Assembly: GCF_900102145.1 (NCBI RefSeq)
Contig: NZ_FNBC01000001.1
Coordinates: 62,001-126,000 of the forward strand
Source: Thermus arciformis
Lineage (GTDB): Bacteria; Deinococcota; Deinococci; Deinococcales; Thermaceae
Reading direction: 5' to 3'
Length of the DNA stretch: 64,000 nucleotides
The notes under the pieces are model-generated. The model was not told the origin of the DNA, searched no databases, and worked only from the letters and a program-made list of their open reading frames with translations. Positions 1 through 7,838 of this stretch are shown in pieces. Position 1 is the first letter of the stretch; every line of letters starts with the position of its first letter. The position numbers were made by a program, and so were the translations under genes.

Positions 1-226
1 AGATGGCGGCGTGGTCCAGCCTCCTGAGCCAGGCGAGGCCCCTTTCCCCCAGGTGGAGGCTATGGTAGAGGGCGCTCGCCCCGAACATCAGGGCCATGGT
101 GAGGCCGAAGGCGAGGAGGGCGGGCCAGGCCTCCTTAGGGGCCAGGAGGAGGAGAAGGAGGCTTCCCAGGAGGGCGAGGGGCACCCCGAGGGCGTGGCTT
201 AGGGCGTTGAAGGGCTCGCGGACCAT
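1..226 (-). CDS. Hemolysin III / PAQR-family membrane protein, N-terminal fragment
   Basis: Only the first 75 codons are inside the window; the gene runs off the left edge. The start is ATG at 226-224, 8 bases after the PEP synthase stop, so it is the last visible gene of the EF-G-2/MoxR/PEP synthase operon. Visible are an N-terminal PFNALSHALG stretch, two hydrophobic segments, and the family hallmarks SALYHS and RRLDHAAI, which in the hemolysin III/YqfA (PAQR-like) family carry metal-binding residues. Family members are seven-helix inner-membrane proteins; the bacterial ones have been linked to membrane lipid homeostasis, and the haemolysin name is historical. Nothing in the context points to a toxin. 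The family call is firm; the function is not. Confidence 0.8.
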   Translation of the reverse strand, partial: MVREPFNALSHALGVPLALLGSLLLLLLAPKEAWPALLAFGLTMALMFGASALYHSLHLGERGLAWLRRLDHAAI

Positions 227-234
227 GCCCCAGG

Positions 235-2628
235 CTACCCGATCCCGAGCCTCCTTTCCACCTCGGCCACCTCCCGCACCGTGCGCAGGAGGGCGTCGGG
301 GTTCAGGCTTAGGGAGTCTATGCCCCGTTCCACCAGGAAGGCGGCGAACTCGGGGTAGTCGGAGGGGGCCTGGCCGCAGATGCCCACCTTCTTCCCCTTG
401 GCGTGGGCCTTCTCAATGAGCATGGCCGCGAGGCGCTTCACCGTCTCCCGCCGCTCGTCAAAGAGGTGGGCCACCCGCTCGGAGTCCCGGTCCAGGCCCA
501 GGGCGAGCTGGGTGAGGTCGTTGGAGCCGATGGAGAAGCCGTCAAAGAGCTCGGCGAAGGCCTCGGCCTCGAGGACGTTGGAGGGGATCTCCGCCATCAC
601 GTAGACCTCGAGGCCCCCCTCCCCCCGCCTAAGCCCCCCCTCGGCCATGGCCTCCAGGACCTTCTTTCCCTCCTCCGGGGTGCGGCAGAAGGGGACCATG
701 ACCATGAGGTTCTTGAGGCCCATCCCCTCCCTGACCCGCTTCACCGCGGCCACCTCCAGGAGGAAGCCCTCCTTGTAGTCCGGGTGGTAGTAGCGGCTCG
801 CCCCCCGCCACCCCAGCATGGGGTTTTCCTCCTTGGGCTCAAAGAGGTGCCCCCCGAGGAGGCGGGCGTACTCGTTGGTCTTGAAGTCGGAGAAGCGGAG
901 GAGAACGGGCCTCGGATAGAAGGCGGCGGCGATGAGGCCGATGCCCTCGCTCAGGCGCTCCACGAAGTAGGCCCGCTTGTCGGGGTAGGCCTCGGTGAGC
1001 TCCTCCACCTGGCGGCGCACTTCCTTGGGGAGGGTTTCAAACCGGGTGAGGGCCAGGGGGTGGACGCGCACGTGGCTTGCGAAGACGAACTCCATGCGCA
1101 AAAGCCCCACCCCGTCCGTGGGAAGGAGGCTCGTCCTCAGGGCCTCCTCCGGGGTGCCCACGTTCACCAGGATCCGGGTCCGGGTCTTGGGCAGGGTCTC
1201 GGGGCGGATCTCCTCCACCTCAAAGGGGAGCCTTCCCCGGTAGACCACGCCCCGCTCCCCCTCGGCGCAGGAGACCGTGACCTCCTCTCCCTCGGGGACG
1301 CTCCGGGTGGCCCCCACCGCCCCCACCACCGCGGGCACCCCCAGCTCCCGGGCCACGATGGCCGCGTGGGAGGTGCGCCCGCCCCTTTCGGTGACGATGG
1401 CCGCCGCCTTCTTCATGATGGGCTCCCAGTCGGGGTTGGTGGTCTCCGTGACCAGGACCTCCCCCTCCTGGAAGCGGTCCATCTCCCTCGGGTCCCTGAG
1501 GACGCGGGCCCGGCCCGCGGCGATGGCCTCCCCCACGGCGAGGCCTTCCGCCAGGACCTCGCCCCGCTTGAGGAGGCGGAAGACGCGGAGGACGGGGGCC
1601 TTCTGGGAGTGGACGGTCTCGGGCCGGGCCTGGAGGACGAAGAGCTCCCCCGTGGGGCCGTCCTTGGCCCACTCAATGTCCATGGGGGTGGGGCTTCCCC
1701 GCTTCCTGGAGTAGTGGTCCTCAATCTTCAGGGCCCAGTCGGCGAGGCGGAGGACCTCCTCGTCCTTTAGGGCAAAGCGGTTCCTTAGGTAAGGCGGCGT
1801 GGGGCGGTTCTTGAGCCGGCCTTCCCTGGGGTCAAAGGCCAGGGTGAGCTCCTTGGCGCCGAGCCTTCGGTAGACCACGGCCCGGAAGCCCTCCCGGAAG
1901 GTCTCCTTGTGCACGTAGTACCCGTCCGGGATCACCCGGCCCTGGACGAGGTTCTCGCCCAGGCCGTAGATGGCCGTGAGGTAGACGAAGCCCTGGTGAC
2001 CGGTGTCGGGGTCCAGGGTGAAGATGACCCCGCTTGCGGCGCTGTCCGCCCGCACCATGCGCTGGACCCCCACGGAGAGGGCCACCTTGAGGTGGTCAAA
2101 GCCCATGTGGGCCCGGTAGCTGATGGCCCGCGCCGTGAAGAGGCTCGCCATGGCCCGCTTCACGTGGAGGAGGAGGTCCTCTTCCCCCTGGACGTAGAGA
2201 AAGCTTTCCTGTTGCCCGGCGAAGCTTGCCGTAGGGAGGTCCTCGGCGGTGGCGCTACTCCGCACGGCCACGGGGATCTCCTCCTCCCCCGCTTCCTCGG
2301 AAAGCCTGCGGTAGGCCTCGAGGATCTCCTCCCGGAGGTCTTGGGGGTATTCGCCCTTCAGGATCAGGTTCCGCAGGCGGCGGCTCGCCCTCTGCAAGGC
2401 CTTGGGGTCCTCCGGGTCCAGCCCCTCCAGCTCCCGGGGGATGGCCTCTTTCAGGCCATTATGCTCCAGAAAGTGCCAATAGGCCTCGCTGGTGGTGGCG
2501 AAGCCCTCGGGCACCTTGACCCCCAAGGGGGAGAGCTCCCGGATCATCTCCCCCAAGGAGGCGTTCTTCCCCCCCACCAGGGGGACGTCCTCGAGGCCCA
2601 CCTCGTGGAAAAACCGCACCCACTTCAC
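235..2628 (-). CDS. ppsA: Phosphoenolpyruvate synthase (pyruvate, water dikinase)
   Basis: Makes PEP from pyruvate and ATP (giving AMP and phosphate), the entry to gluconeogenesis from pyruvate. The GTG start at 2628-2626 overlaps the MoxR stop (GTGA) and has GGAGGG upstream; it gives 797 residues, normal for the family, and the protein begins with the typical KWVRFFHEV...GGKNASLGEM. Domains in order: N-terminal ATP-grasp pyruvate/phosphate dikinase domain (about 10-345), the swivelling phosphohistidine domain with GGRTSHAAI (catalytic His about residue 421), and a C-terminal PEP-binding TIM barrel with the GICGQAPSDYP motif. A longer open frame upstream lies inside MoxR and is ignored. It is co-transcribed with EF-G-2 and MoxR; there is no obvious functional link. 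Confidence 0.96.
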   Translation of the reverse strand: MKWVRFFHEVGLEDVPLVGGKNASLGEMIRELSPLGVKVPEGFATTSEAYWHFLEHNGLKEAIPRELEGLDPEDPKALQRASRRLRNLILKGEYPQDLREEILEAYRRLSEEAGEEEIPVAVRSSATAEDLPTASFAGQQESFLYVQGEEDLLLHVKRAMASLFTARAISYRAHMGFDHLKVALSVGVQRMVRADSAASGVIFTLDPDTGHQGFVYLTAIYGLGENLVQGRVIPDGYYVHKETFREGFRAVVYRRLGAKELTLAFDPREGRLKNRPTPPYLRNRFALKDEEVLRLADWALKIEDHYSRKRGSPTPMDIEWAKDGPTGELFVLQARPETVHSQKAPVLRVFRLLKRGEVLAEGLAVGEAIAAGRARVLRDPREMDRFQEGEVLVTETTNPDWEPIMKKAAAIVTERGGRTSHAAIVARELGVPAVVGAVGATRSVPEGEEVTVSCAEGERGVVYRGRLPFEVEEIRPETLPKTRTRILVNVGTPEEALRTSLLPTDGVGLLRMEFVFASHVRVHPLALTRFETLPKEVRRQVEELTEAYPDKRAYFVERLSEGIGLIAAAFYPRPVLLRFSDFKTNEYARLLGGHLFEPKEENPMLGWRGASRYYHPDYKEGFLLEVAAVKRVREGMGLKNLMVMVPFCRTPEEGKKVLEAMAEGGLRRGEGGLEVYVMAEIPSNVLEAEAFAELFDGFSIGSNDLTQLALGLDRDSERVAHLFDERRETVKRLAAMLIEKAHAKGKKVGICGQAPSDYPEFAAFLVERGIDSLSLNPDALLRTVREVAEVERRLGIG

Positions 2629-3515
2629 GGAATCCCTCCTTTCTTTAGGGCTTCCTTCAGCACCCCTTCGGCGCTTTCCCCCGCGTAAAGCGCCTCCTCC
2701 GTGAGGAAGAGGCGGTGGGGGAGGGCGAGGAAGGCGGCGTCCTTGAGCTCCTTCCAGTCCACAAAGGGCTTCCCCCGCAGGTAGGCGAGGGCCCGGGCGA
2801 GGGAAAGCCACGCCTTGGCCCCGCGGGGGGAAAGCCCCATGCGGAGGCGCCGGTCCTCCTGGGTGAGGAAGGCCACGTGGGTGATGGCCAAAAGGGCCTC
2901 CTTGGCCACCCGCACCTCCTTCGCCTCCTCCTGGGCCTTGAGGAGGTCCACCCCCACGGGCTCTGGGATCTTGGGCTCCTCGGTGAGGATCCTAAGCCAC
3001 ACCTCCCGCCTCGGGGGGCGGAAGGGGATCTTGGCGGTGAAGCGGTCCAGTTGGGCCTCGGGCAGGGGGTAGGTGCCCTCCAGCTCCAGGGGGTTTTGCG
3101 TGGCCAGGACGAAGAAGGGTTCGGGGAGGGGATAGCGCACCCCCCCTGCGGTCACCGCCCTTTCCTGCATGGCCTCGAGGAGGGCCGACTGCACCTTGGG
3201 GGGCGCCCGGTTGATCTCGTCCGCCAGGACCACCTGGGCGAAGACGGGGCCCGGGACGAAGACGAAGCGCCCCTCCCTATAGACCTCGCTTCCCGTGAGG
3301 TCCTGGGGGAGGAGGTCCGGGGTGAACTGGATGCGCTTGTAGGCGAGGCCGCTCGCCCGGGCGAAGCCCTCCGCCAGAAGGGTCTTTCCCAGGCCCGGGG
3401 TCCCCTCCAAGAGGGCGTGCCCCCGGGCGAGGAAGGTGGCGAGGAGGGCCTCTATGGCCTCCTCCTGGCCGAAGAGCACCCTCCCCAAGGCCTCCCGAAG
3501 GCGTTCCAGGGACAC
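2625..3515 (-). CDS. MoxR-family AAA+ ATPase
   Basis: A 296-residue AAA+ chaperone-like ATPase. Walker A GTPGLGKT lies at about residues 38-45, Walker B VVLADE at 95-100, and a sensor-1 region VLATQNP at 137-142, followed by the helical lid typical of MoxR proteins. GTG start at 3515-3513, preceded by GGAGGG and touching the EF-G-2 stop; the 3' end overlaps the PEP synthase start. MoxR proteins usually help metal-cofactor insertion or assembly together with a VWA-domain partner encoded next door. No VWA or DUF58 gene is adjacent here, so the client is unknown. Family assignment is secure; role is inferred only at the chaperone level. Confidence 0.9.
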   Translation of the reverse strand: MSLERLREALGRVLFGQEEAIEALLATFLARGHALLEGTPGLGKTLLAEGFARASGLAYKRIQFTPDLLPQDLTGSEVYREGRFVFVPGPVFAQVVLADEINRAPPKVQSALLEAMQERAVTAGGVRYPLPEPFFVLATQNPLELEGTYPLPEAQLDRFTAKIPFRPPRREVWLRILTEEPKIPEPVGVDLLKAQEEAKEVRVAKEALLAITHVAFLTQEDRRLRMGLSPRGAKAWLSLARALAYLRGKPFVDWKELKDAAFLALPHRLFLTEEALYAGESAEGVLKEALKKGGIP

Positions 3516-5492
3516 CTAGCCCTCCTGGGCCCTCTCCTGGACGATCCTTTGGGCGAGGTGCGGGGGGACCTCGGCGTAGTGGCTGAACTCCAGGGTGTAG
3601 GCCCCCGCCCCCCCGGTGAGGCTCGGCAGGACCTTGTAGTACTCCAGGACCTCGGCGAGGGGCACCTCGGCCCGCACCGCGCTTAAGGCGCCTTCCTGCT
3701 CCATGCCCAGGATCCGCCCCCGGCGGGCCTGGAGGTCGGAGAGGATGTCCCCCACCCGCTCCTGAGGGACGAGGACCTTGACCTGATAGATGGGCTCTAG
3801 GAGCACGGGGTGGGCCTCGGCCATCACCTTCTTGAAGGCCATGCTTGCAGCGATCTGGAAGGCGAGGTCTGAGGAGTCCACCTCGTGGTAGGAGCCGTTG
3901 TAGACGATGGCCTTGAAGCCCATCACCGGGAAGCCCGCCAGCACCCCCTTCTTGGCCGCCTCCTTGATCCCCTCCTCTATGGCCTCCTGGTACTTGCTGG
4001 GGATGACCCCGCCGGTGATGCGCCACTCAAAGGCGTACTCGCTCGCGGGCTCCAGCCTGAGCCACACGTCCCCGTACTGGCCGTGCCCCCCGGTCTGCTT
4101 CTTGTACTTGCCCTGGCCCTCGGCCACCTTCTTGATGGTCTCCCGGTAGGGCACCTTGGGCACGGAGAAGGTCACCTCCACCCCGTAGTCCGAAAGGCGC
4201 TCCTTGGCCGTGGCGAGGTGGAGCTCCCCGTGGCCCCAGAGGAGGAGCTCCCCGGTTTCCTCCTGGCGCTCTATCTTCAGGCTTGGGTCCTCCTCCAAAA
4301 GCTTCCTCAGGGCCTCGCCCAGCCTGGCCTCGTCCGTGCGCCCCTTGGGATGGAGGGCCACGGGGACGTTGGGCTCGGGCAGGCGGGCGAAGGGCACCTC
4401 CTCGCTTTCCGGCCTTTCCCCTTGCCAGAGGACCATGCCCCGGTGGAGGTTTTCCGCCTTGGGAAGCCCCAGGATGAACCCCGCCTCCGCCTCCTCCACC
4501 TCCAGGAGGTCCTTCCCCATGGGCACGTAGAGGTGGGGGAGGCGCACCGGTCCCGCCTCGCTTTGGAGGGCGTCCCCGGGCTTAAGCCTTCCCCGGTAGA
4601 GGCGCAGGTAGGCCACCTGGCCCATGAAGGGGTCCACCTGGACCTTGAAGACCTTGGCCAGGGGAGGGCCATCCCCGAAGCGCTCTTCGGGGGAGGGGAA
4701 GGCCTCGAGGATCAGCTCCAGAAGGGGCAGGACGCCGATGCCCGTTTCCCCGGAGGCCAGGGCCACGGGGTAGAGGAGGCCCCGCCGCACCGCCTCGTGG
4801 AAGGCCTTCTCCAGGGCCTCGCCCGTGACCTCCTCCCCCTCCAGGTACTTCTCCAAAAGGCCCTCGTCCGTCTCCACGATGGCCTCGAGGACCTCCTGGC
4901 GGAAGCGCTGGGCCCTTTCCCGCTCCTCCTCGGGGACCTCCACCTCCACTTCCCGCCCCTCCTGGTAGCGGTAGGCCTTGCCGTGGAAGACGTCCATGAG
5001 CCCCACCCACCGGCTTCCCTCGTAGAGGGGCAGGTCTATGGGGAGGATGGGGCCCAGGGTGTTCCTCAGGTCCTGGAGGAGGGCGTAGTAGTCCCCGCCC
5101 TTGTCCAGCTTGGTGACCACCACCATCCGGGGAAGGCCGAGCCTTTCCGCCACGGTCCAGGCCCTCTCCGTGCCCACCTGCACCCCGCTTTCCGCGGAGA
5201 CGGCCACCAAGGCGGCGTCCGCGGCCTCCAGGGCTCCCCGGATCTCCCCCACGAAGTCCCCGTACCCGGGGGCATCCAGGAGGAAGATGCGGTGCTCCCG
5301 GTAGCGCAAGGGGGCGACCCCGGTGCGCACCGTGGTGCGGTGGAGCCTGGCCTCGGGGGTGTAGTCCGTGGTGGTGGTGCCCTCCTCCACCCGGCCCATG
5401 CGCTCCTTGGCCCCCGTGTGGAAAAGAAGGGCTTCGGTGAGGGTGGTCTTGCCGCTTCCCGCGTGCCCTACCAGGGCAACCGTTCTGATCAT
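3516..5492 (-). CDS. Elongation factor G-like GTPase (EF-G-2)
   Basis: Translational GTPase of 658 residues, matching the EF-G-2 paralogue known from T. thermophilus. The P-loop GHAGSGKT is at residues 9-16, DAPGYGDF at 73-80 and TKLD at 127-130, followed by EF-G domains II-V (domain IV contains the GGHGQYGDVWLRLEP stretch). The residue that is His in canonical EF-G (DTPGH) is Tyr here (Y77), consistent with a specialised EF-G-like factor and not the main translocase. ATG start with GGAGG at a good distance; a -10 box TATACT at 5521-5516 implies a 17-base leader. First gene of the operon EF-G-2, moxR, ppsA, hemolysin III. T. thermophilus EF-G-2 can bind ribosomes; its physiological task is unclear. 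Confidence 0.93.
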   Translation of the reverse strand: MIRTVALVGHAGSGKTTLTEALLFHTGAKERMGRVEEGTTTTDYTPEARLHRTTVRTGVAPLRYREHRIFLLDAPGYGDFVGEIRGALEAADAALVAVSAESGVQVGTERAWTVAERLGLPRMVVVTKLDKGGDYYALLQDLRNTLGPILPIDLPLYEGSRWVGLMDVFHGKAYRYQEGREVEVEVPEEERERAQRFRQEVLEAIVETDEGLLEKYLEGEEVTGEALEKAFHEAVRRGLLYPVALASGETGIGVLPLLELILEAFPSPEERFGDGPPLAKVFKVQVDPFMGQVAYLRLYRGRLKPGDALQSEAGPVRLPHLYVPMGKDLLEVEEAEAGFILGLPKAENLHRGMVLWQGERPESEEVPFARLPEPNVPVALHPKGRTDEARLGEALRKLLEEDPSLKIERQEETGELLLWGHGELHLATAKERLSDYGVEVTFSVPKVPYRETIKKVAEGQGKYKKQTGGHGQYGDVWLRLEPASEYAFEWRITGGVIPSKYQEAIEEGIKEAAKKGVLAGFPVMGFKAIVYNGSYHEVDSSDLAFQIAASMAFKKVMAEAHPVLLEPIYQVKVLVPQERVGDILSDLQARRGRILGMEQEGALSAVRAEVPLAEVLEYYKVLPSLTGGAGAYTLEFSHYAEVPPHLAQRIVQERAQEG

Positions 5493-5514
5493 GGCGCCTC
5501 CTTCTTGGTGCCCA

Positions 5515-5521
5515 TAGTATA
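5515..5521. promoter_or_regulatory. Overlapping divergent -10 boxes (EF-G-2 / JAMM protease)
   Basis: TAGTAT (plus, 5515-5520) and TATACT (minus, 5521-5516) overlap almost completely in the 47-base gap between two divergent genes. Predicted starts are near 5527 (plus) and 5509 (minus), leaving short leaders that still hold ribosome binding sites. No clear -35 box was identified. Confidence 0.5.
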
Positions 5522-5539
5522 GGGCCGAGGAGGGGGCGA

Positions 5540-5923
5540 TTGTCCCAGGTGCTTTACCTGCCGCGGAGGTTGCTTGAGGAAACGGAGGCCCACCTACGCC
5601 GGGAGGCCCCCAAGGAGGGGGTGGGGCTTTGGGCGGGGAGGCGGGAGGTGGAGCGGGTCCTGCCCCTGCCCAACGTCCACCCGAACCCCCTCACGGGCTA
5701 CCTGGCGGAGCCCCTGGCCCTGCTTAGGGCCCTAAAAGCGCTTGAGCGGGAGGGGCTTTCCCTCCTCGCCATCTACCACTCCCACCCTTCTGGCCCCGCC
5801 CTCCCGAGCCCCACGGACATCCGGGAGGCCCGGTGGCGCGTGCCCTACGTCATCTTCGGTACGGACGGCTTCCGGGCCTTTCTCCTCCCCGAGGGGCGGG
5901 AGGTGGGGGTGGCGGTGCTTTAA
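5540..5923 (+). CDS. JAMM/MPN+ (Mov34-like) metalloprotease
   Basis: A 127-residue single-domain zinc protease of the JAMM family. The signature is complete: Glu26 (EGVGLW), His80 and His82 in YHSHPSG, Ser90 and Asp93 in SPTD. Bacterial JAMM proteins cleave sulfur-carrier or ubiquitin-like C-terminal isopeptide bonds or cysteine-adducts; Thermus uses the ubiquitin-like sulfur carrier TtuB for tRNA thiolation and protein conjugation, so a deconjugating role is a plausible inference. The start is TTG at 5540, 6 bases after a GGAGGGGG site; GTG at 5549 is the alternative. Its stop overlaps the flavin reductase stop on the other strand (shared TTAA). Confidence 0.87.
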   Translation: MSQVLYLPRRLLEETEAHLRREAPKEGVGLWAGRREVERVLPLPNVHPNPLTGYLAEPLALLRALKALEREGLSLLAIYHSHPSGPALPSPTDIREARWRVPYVIFGTDGFRAFLLPEGREVGVAVL

Positions 5924-6399
5924 CCCCCGTAGAACCAGCCCGTGTCCCACATGACGAGGGGCCTCGCCTCGTAGCGCACCCCGGCCTCCACCACCTCGGC
6001 CACCACCAGGCTGTGGTCCCCGCCCGGGTAGAGGTGGCGCACCTCGGCCTCGAGCCAGTAGGGGAGCTTTGTGAGGAGGGGAAGCCCGAAGGTGGGGGAG
6101 GGCTCAAAGGGGTGGCCGTTTAGGGTGTCGCCCTCCCGCTGGGTGGGCTTGAAGAAGTCCTGGGCGATGGCCTTCTGGTCCTGGGCCAGGGTCATGAGGG
6201 CGAGCCTCCCGGTGCGCTCAATGAGGGCGTGGAGGCGGCTTTCCCGCTTCACCCCCAGGGCCACGAGGGGCGGGGTGAAGGAGGCCTGGGTGACCCAGTT
6301 CACCGTGCCCGCGGCGATTTCCTCGCCGTCTTGGGCCGTCAGGACGTAAAGCCCGTAGGTGAAGCTCCGCAGGACTTTCTTCTTGGCCTCGAGGTCCAT
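5920..6399 (-). CDS. Flavin reductase-like FMN-binding domain protein
   Basis: 159 residues with the split-barrel flavin reductase-like fold: SFTYGLYVLTA near the N-terminus, TVNWVTQASFTPPLVALGV for the flavin-binding segment, and WLEAEVRHLYPGGDHSLVVAEV at the C-terminal half. Such proteins reduce free flavin with NAD(P)H, often for a partner monooxygenase; no partner lies nearby. ATG start at 6399, with a TAAAAT box at 6411-6406 placing the transcription start exactly on the ATG (leaderless). It follows the nrdJ-trpF-phosphatase genes by 24 bases but probably also has this promoter of its own. Confidence 0.85.
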   Translation of the reverse strand: MDLEAKKKVLRSFTYGLYVLTAQDGEEIAAGTVNWVTQASFTPPLVALGVKRESRLHALIERTGRLALMTLAQDQKAIAQDFFKPTQREGDTLNGHPFEPSPTFGLPLLTKLPYWLEAEVRHLYPGGDHSLVVAEVVEAGVRYEARPLVMWDTGWFYGG

Positions 6400-6405
6400 G
6401 CCCCC

Positions 6406-6411
6406 ATTTTA
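6406..6411 (-). promoter_or_regulatory. -10 box of flavin reductase gene (leaderless)
   Basis: TAAAAT on the minus strand ends 6 bases before the ATG, so the predicted first transcribed base is the A of the start codon. Confidence 0.5.
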
Positions 6412-6423
6412 AGCGCCCGCGCC

Positions 6424-7215
6424 TTAGTCCCGGAGGAGGGCCTCCAGAAGGGCCTGGTGGATCCAGCCGTTCGTGGCCACGATGTAGCGGTGGCCCAGGC
6501 GGTAGGGCTTCCCCTCGAGGTCGGTGACCCGGCCCCCCGCTTCCTCCACCAAAAGCCACCCCGCGGCCACGTCCCAGGGGTTGAGCTTCACCTCCCAGAA
6601 CCCTTCCAGCCTTCCCGCGGCCACGTAGGCCAGGTCCAAGGCCGCGGCCCCAGGTCGGCGCACCAGGAGGCCCCGCTTGAGGGCCCGGCCGAAGTAGACC
6701 AGGTTTTCCGGGTCCTGGGCCACGTCGTAGGGGAAGCCCGTGGCGAGGAGGCTTCCCAAGAGCTCCTTCCGCTCCGTTACCCGGATGGGCCGCCCGTTCA
6801 GGTAGGCCCCCTCCCCCCGCACGGCGTAGAAGGCCTCGCCGCGGCTCGTGTCCATCACCACCCCCACCTGGACCTTCCCCTCCACCTCCAAGGCCAAGGA
6901 GACCCCGTAGAAGGGGAAGCCGTGGGCGTAGTTCACCGTGCCGTCCAGGGGGTCCACGATGAAGCGCACCTCCTTCCCCCCCTCGCTCCCCCCCTCCTCC
7001 CCCAGGAAGCCCGCCTCGGGGAAGCGTTCCAAGAGCAGGGCTTTGATGGCCTCCTCCGCCTCCCGGTCCGCCTGGGTCACGAGGTCCGTGGGGCCGGACT
7101 TGGTCCCCTGGGTAAAGCCTTTTTCCAGGTAGTAGGCGTGGATGCCCCGGGCCAGGTGGGCGGCCTCCAGCATGGCCTTCAGGTAGGGAAAGAACGGGTG
7201 AGCCTTGCCGATCAC
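6424..7215 (-). CDS. suhB: Inositol monophosphatase family phosphatase
   Basis: 263-residue Mg/Li-sensitive phosphatase family member. The metal sites are intact: EEGG (Glu73-Glu74), DPLDGT (Asp88, Asp91, with IVDPLDGTVNY) and the late NPWDVAAG motif. Substrates in the family are inositol-1-phosphate, fructose-1,6-bisphosphate, histidinol phosphate or 3'-phosphoadenosine phosphates; the sequence alone does not decide between them. GTG start, 7 bases after the trpF stop, so translation is probably coupled. The gene symbol is a family-level label. Confidence 0.85.
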   Translation of the reverse strand: MIGKAHPFFPYLKAMLEAAHLARGIHAYYLEKGFTQGTKSGPTDLVTQADREAEEAIKALLLERFPEAGFLGEEGGSEGGKEVRFIVDPLDGTVNYAHGFPFYGVSLALEVEGKVQVGVVMDTSRGEAFYAVRGEGAYLNGRPIRVTERKELLGSLLATGFPYDVAQDPENLVYFGRALKRGLLVRRPGAAALDLAYVAAGRLEGFWEVKLNPWDVAAGWLLVEEAGGRVTDLEGKPYRLGHRYIVATNGWIHQALLEALLRD

Positions 7216-7222
7216 CCCTTCA

Positions 7223-7831
7223 TCATAGGCCCCGAAGCCTCCCGAAGAGGGCCCTCAGCCGGGCCTCGCTCTTCACCCCCGGGGCCTCCTCCACCCCGCT
7301 CGCCAGGTCCAGGGCGTAGGGCCTTAGGGCCAGGGCCTCTTCCACGTTCTCCGGGGTGAGGCCCCCCGCGAGGATGACCCGGGCGTCCGAGGCCAGAAGG
7401 GGCTCGGCCCAGGCCCTGGGGTAGGCTTCGCCGCTTCCCGGGCGGGGGCTGTCCAGGAGGAGGGCGGAGGCGGGGTAGTGGGCCCACTCGGGCCGGGCGG
7501 GGCCTTCCAGGGGAAAGGCCTTGATCACGGGGAAAAAGCGCCCGATGGCCTCGGCCCACTCCGGGGGCTCGTTCCCGTGGAGCTGGGCCACCTGGAGCCG
7601 GGCTTCCTCCATCCACCGGAGCACCTCCCCGGGGGGCTGGTCCCGGAAGACCCCCACCCGCACCACGAAGGGGCCGAGGGCCTGGGAGATCCGCCGGGCG
7701 GAAGGGGGGTCCACCCGCCTCTTGGAGCCCGGGGCGAGGACGAAGCCCAGGGCGTAGGCCCCTAGCTCCTCCGCGAGGAGGGCGTCCTCCAGGCGGGTGA
7801 TGCCGCAGATCTTGACCCGGACAAGGGCCAT
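7223..7831 (-). CDS. trpF: Phosphoribosylanthranilate isomerase
   Basis: 202-residue TIM-barrel enzyme of tryptophan synthesis (N-(5-phosphoribosyl)anthranilate to CdRP). The catalytic Cys9 is in VKICGIT, the catalytic Asp is in LLLDSPRPGSG, and phosphate-binding loops ILAGGLTPENV and LDLASGVE close the barrel, ending in KSEARLRALF as usual. ATG start with GGGGG 3 bases upstream and 7 bases from the nrdJ stop. No other trp gene is in the window, so this is an isolated trpF in the nrdJ operon. Confidence 0.96.
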   Translation of the reverse strand: MALVRVKICGITRLEDALLAEELGAYALGFVLAPGSKRRVDPPSARRISQALGPFVVRVGVFRDQPPGEVLRWMEEARLQVAQLHGNEPPEWAEAIGRFFPVIKAFPLEGPARPEWAHYPASALLLDSPRPGSGEAYPRAWAEPLLASDARVILAGGLTPENVEEALALRPYALDLASGVEEAPGVKSEARLRALFGRLRGL

Positions 7832-7838
7832 GAACCCC

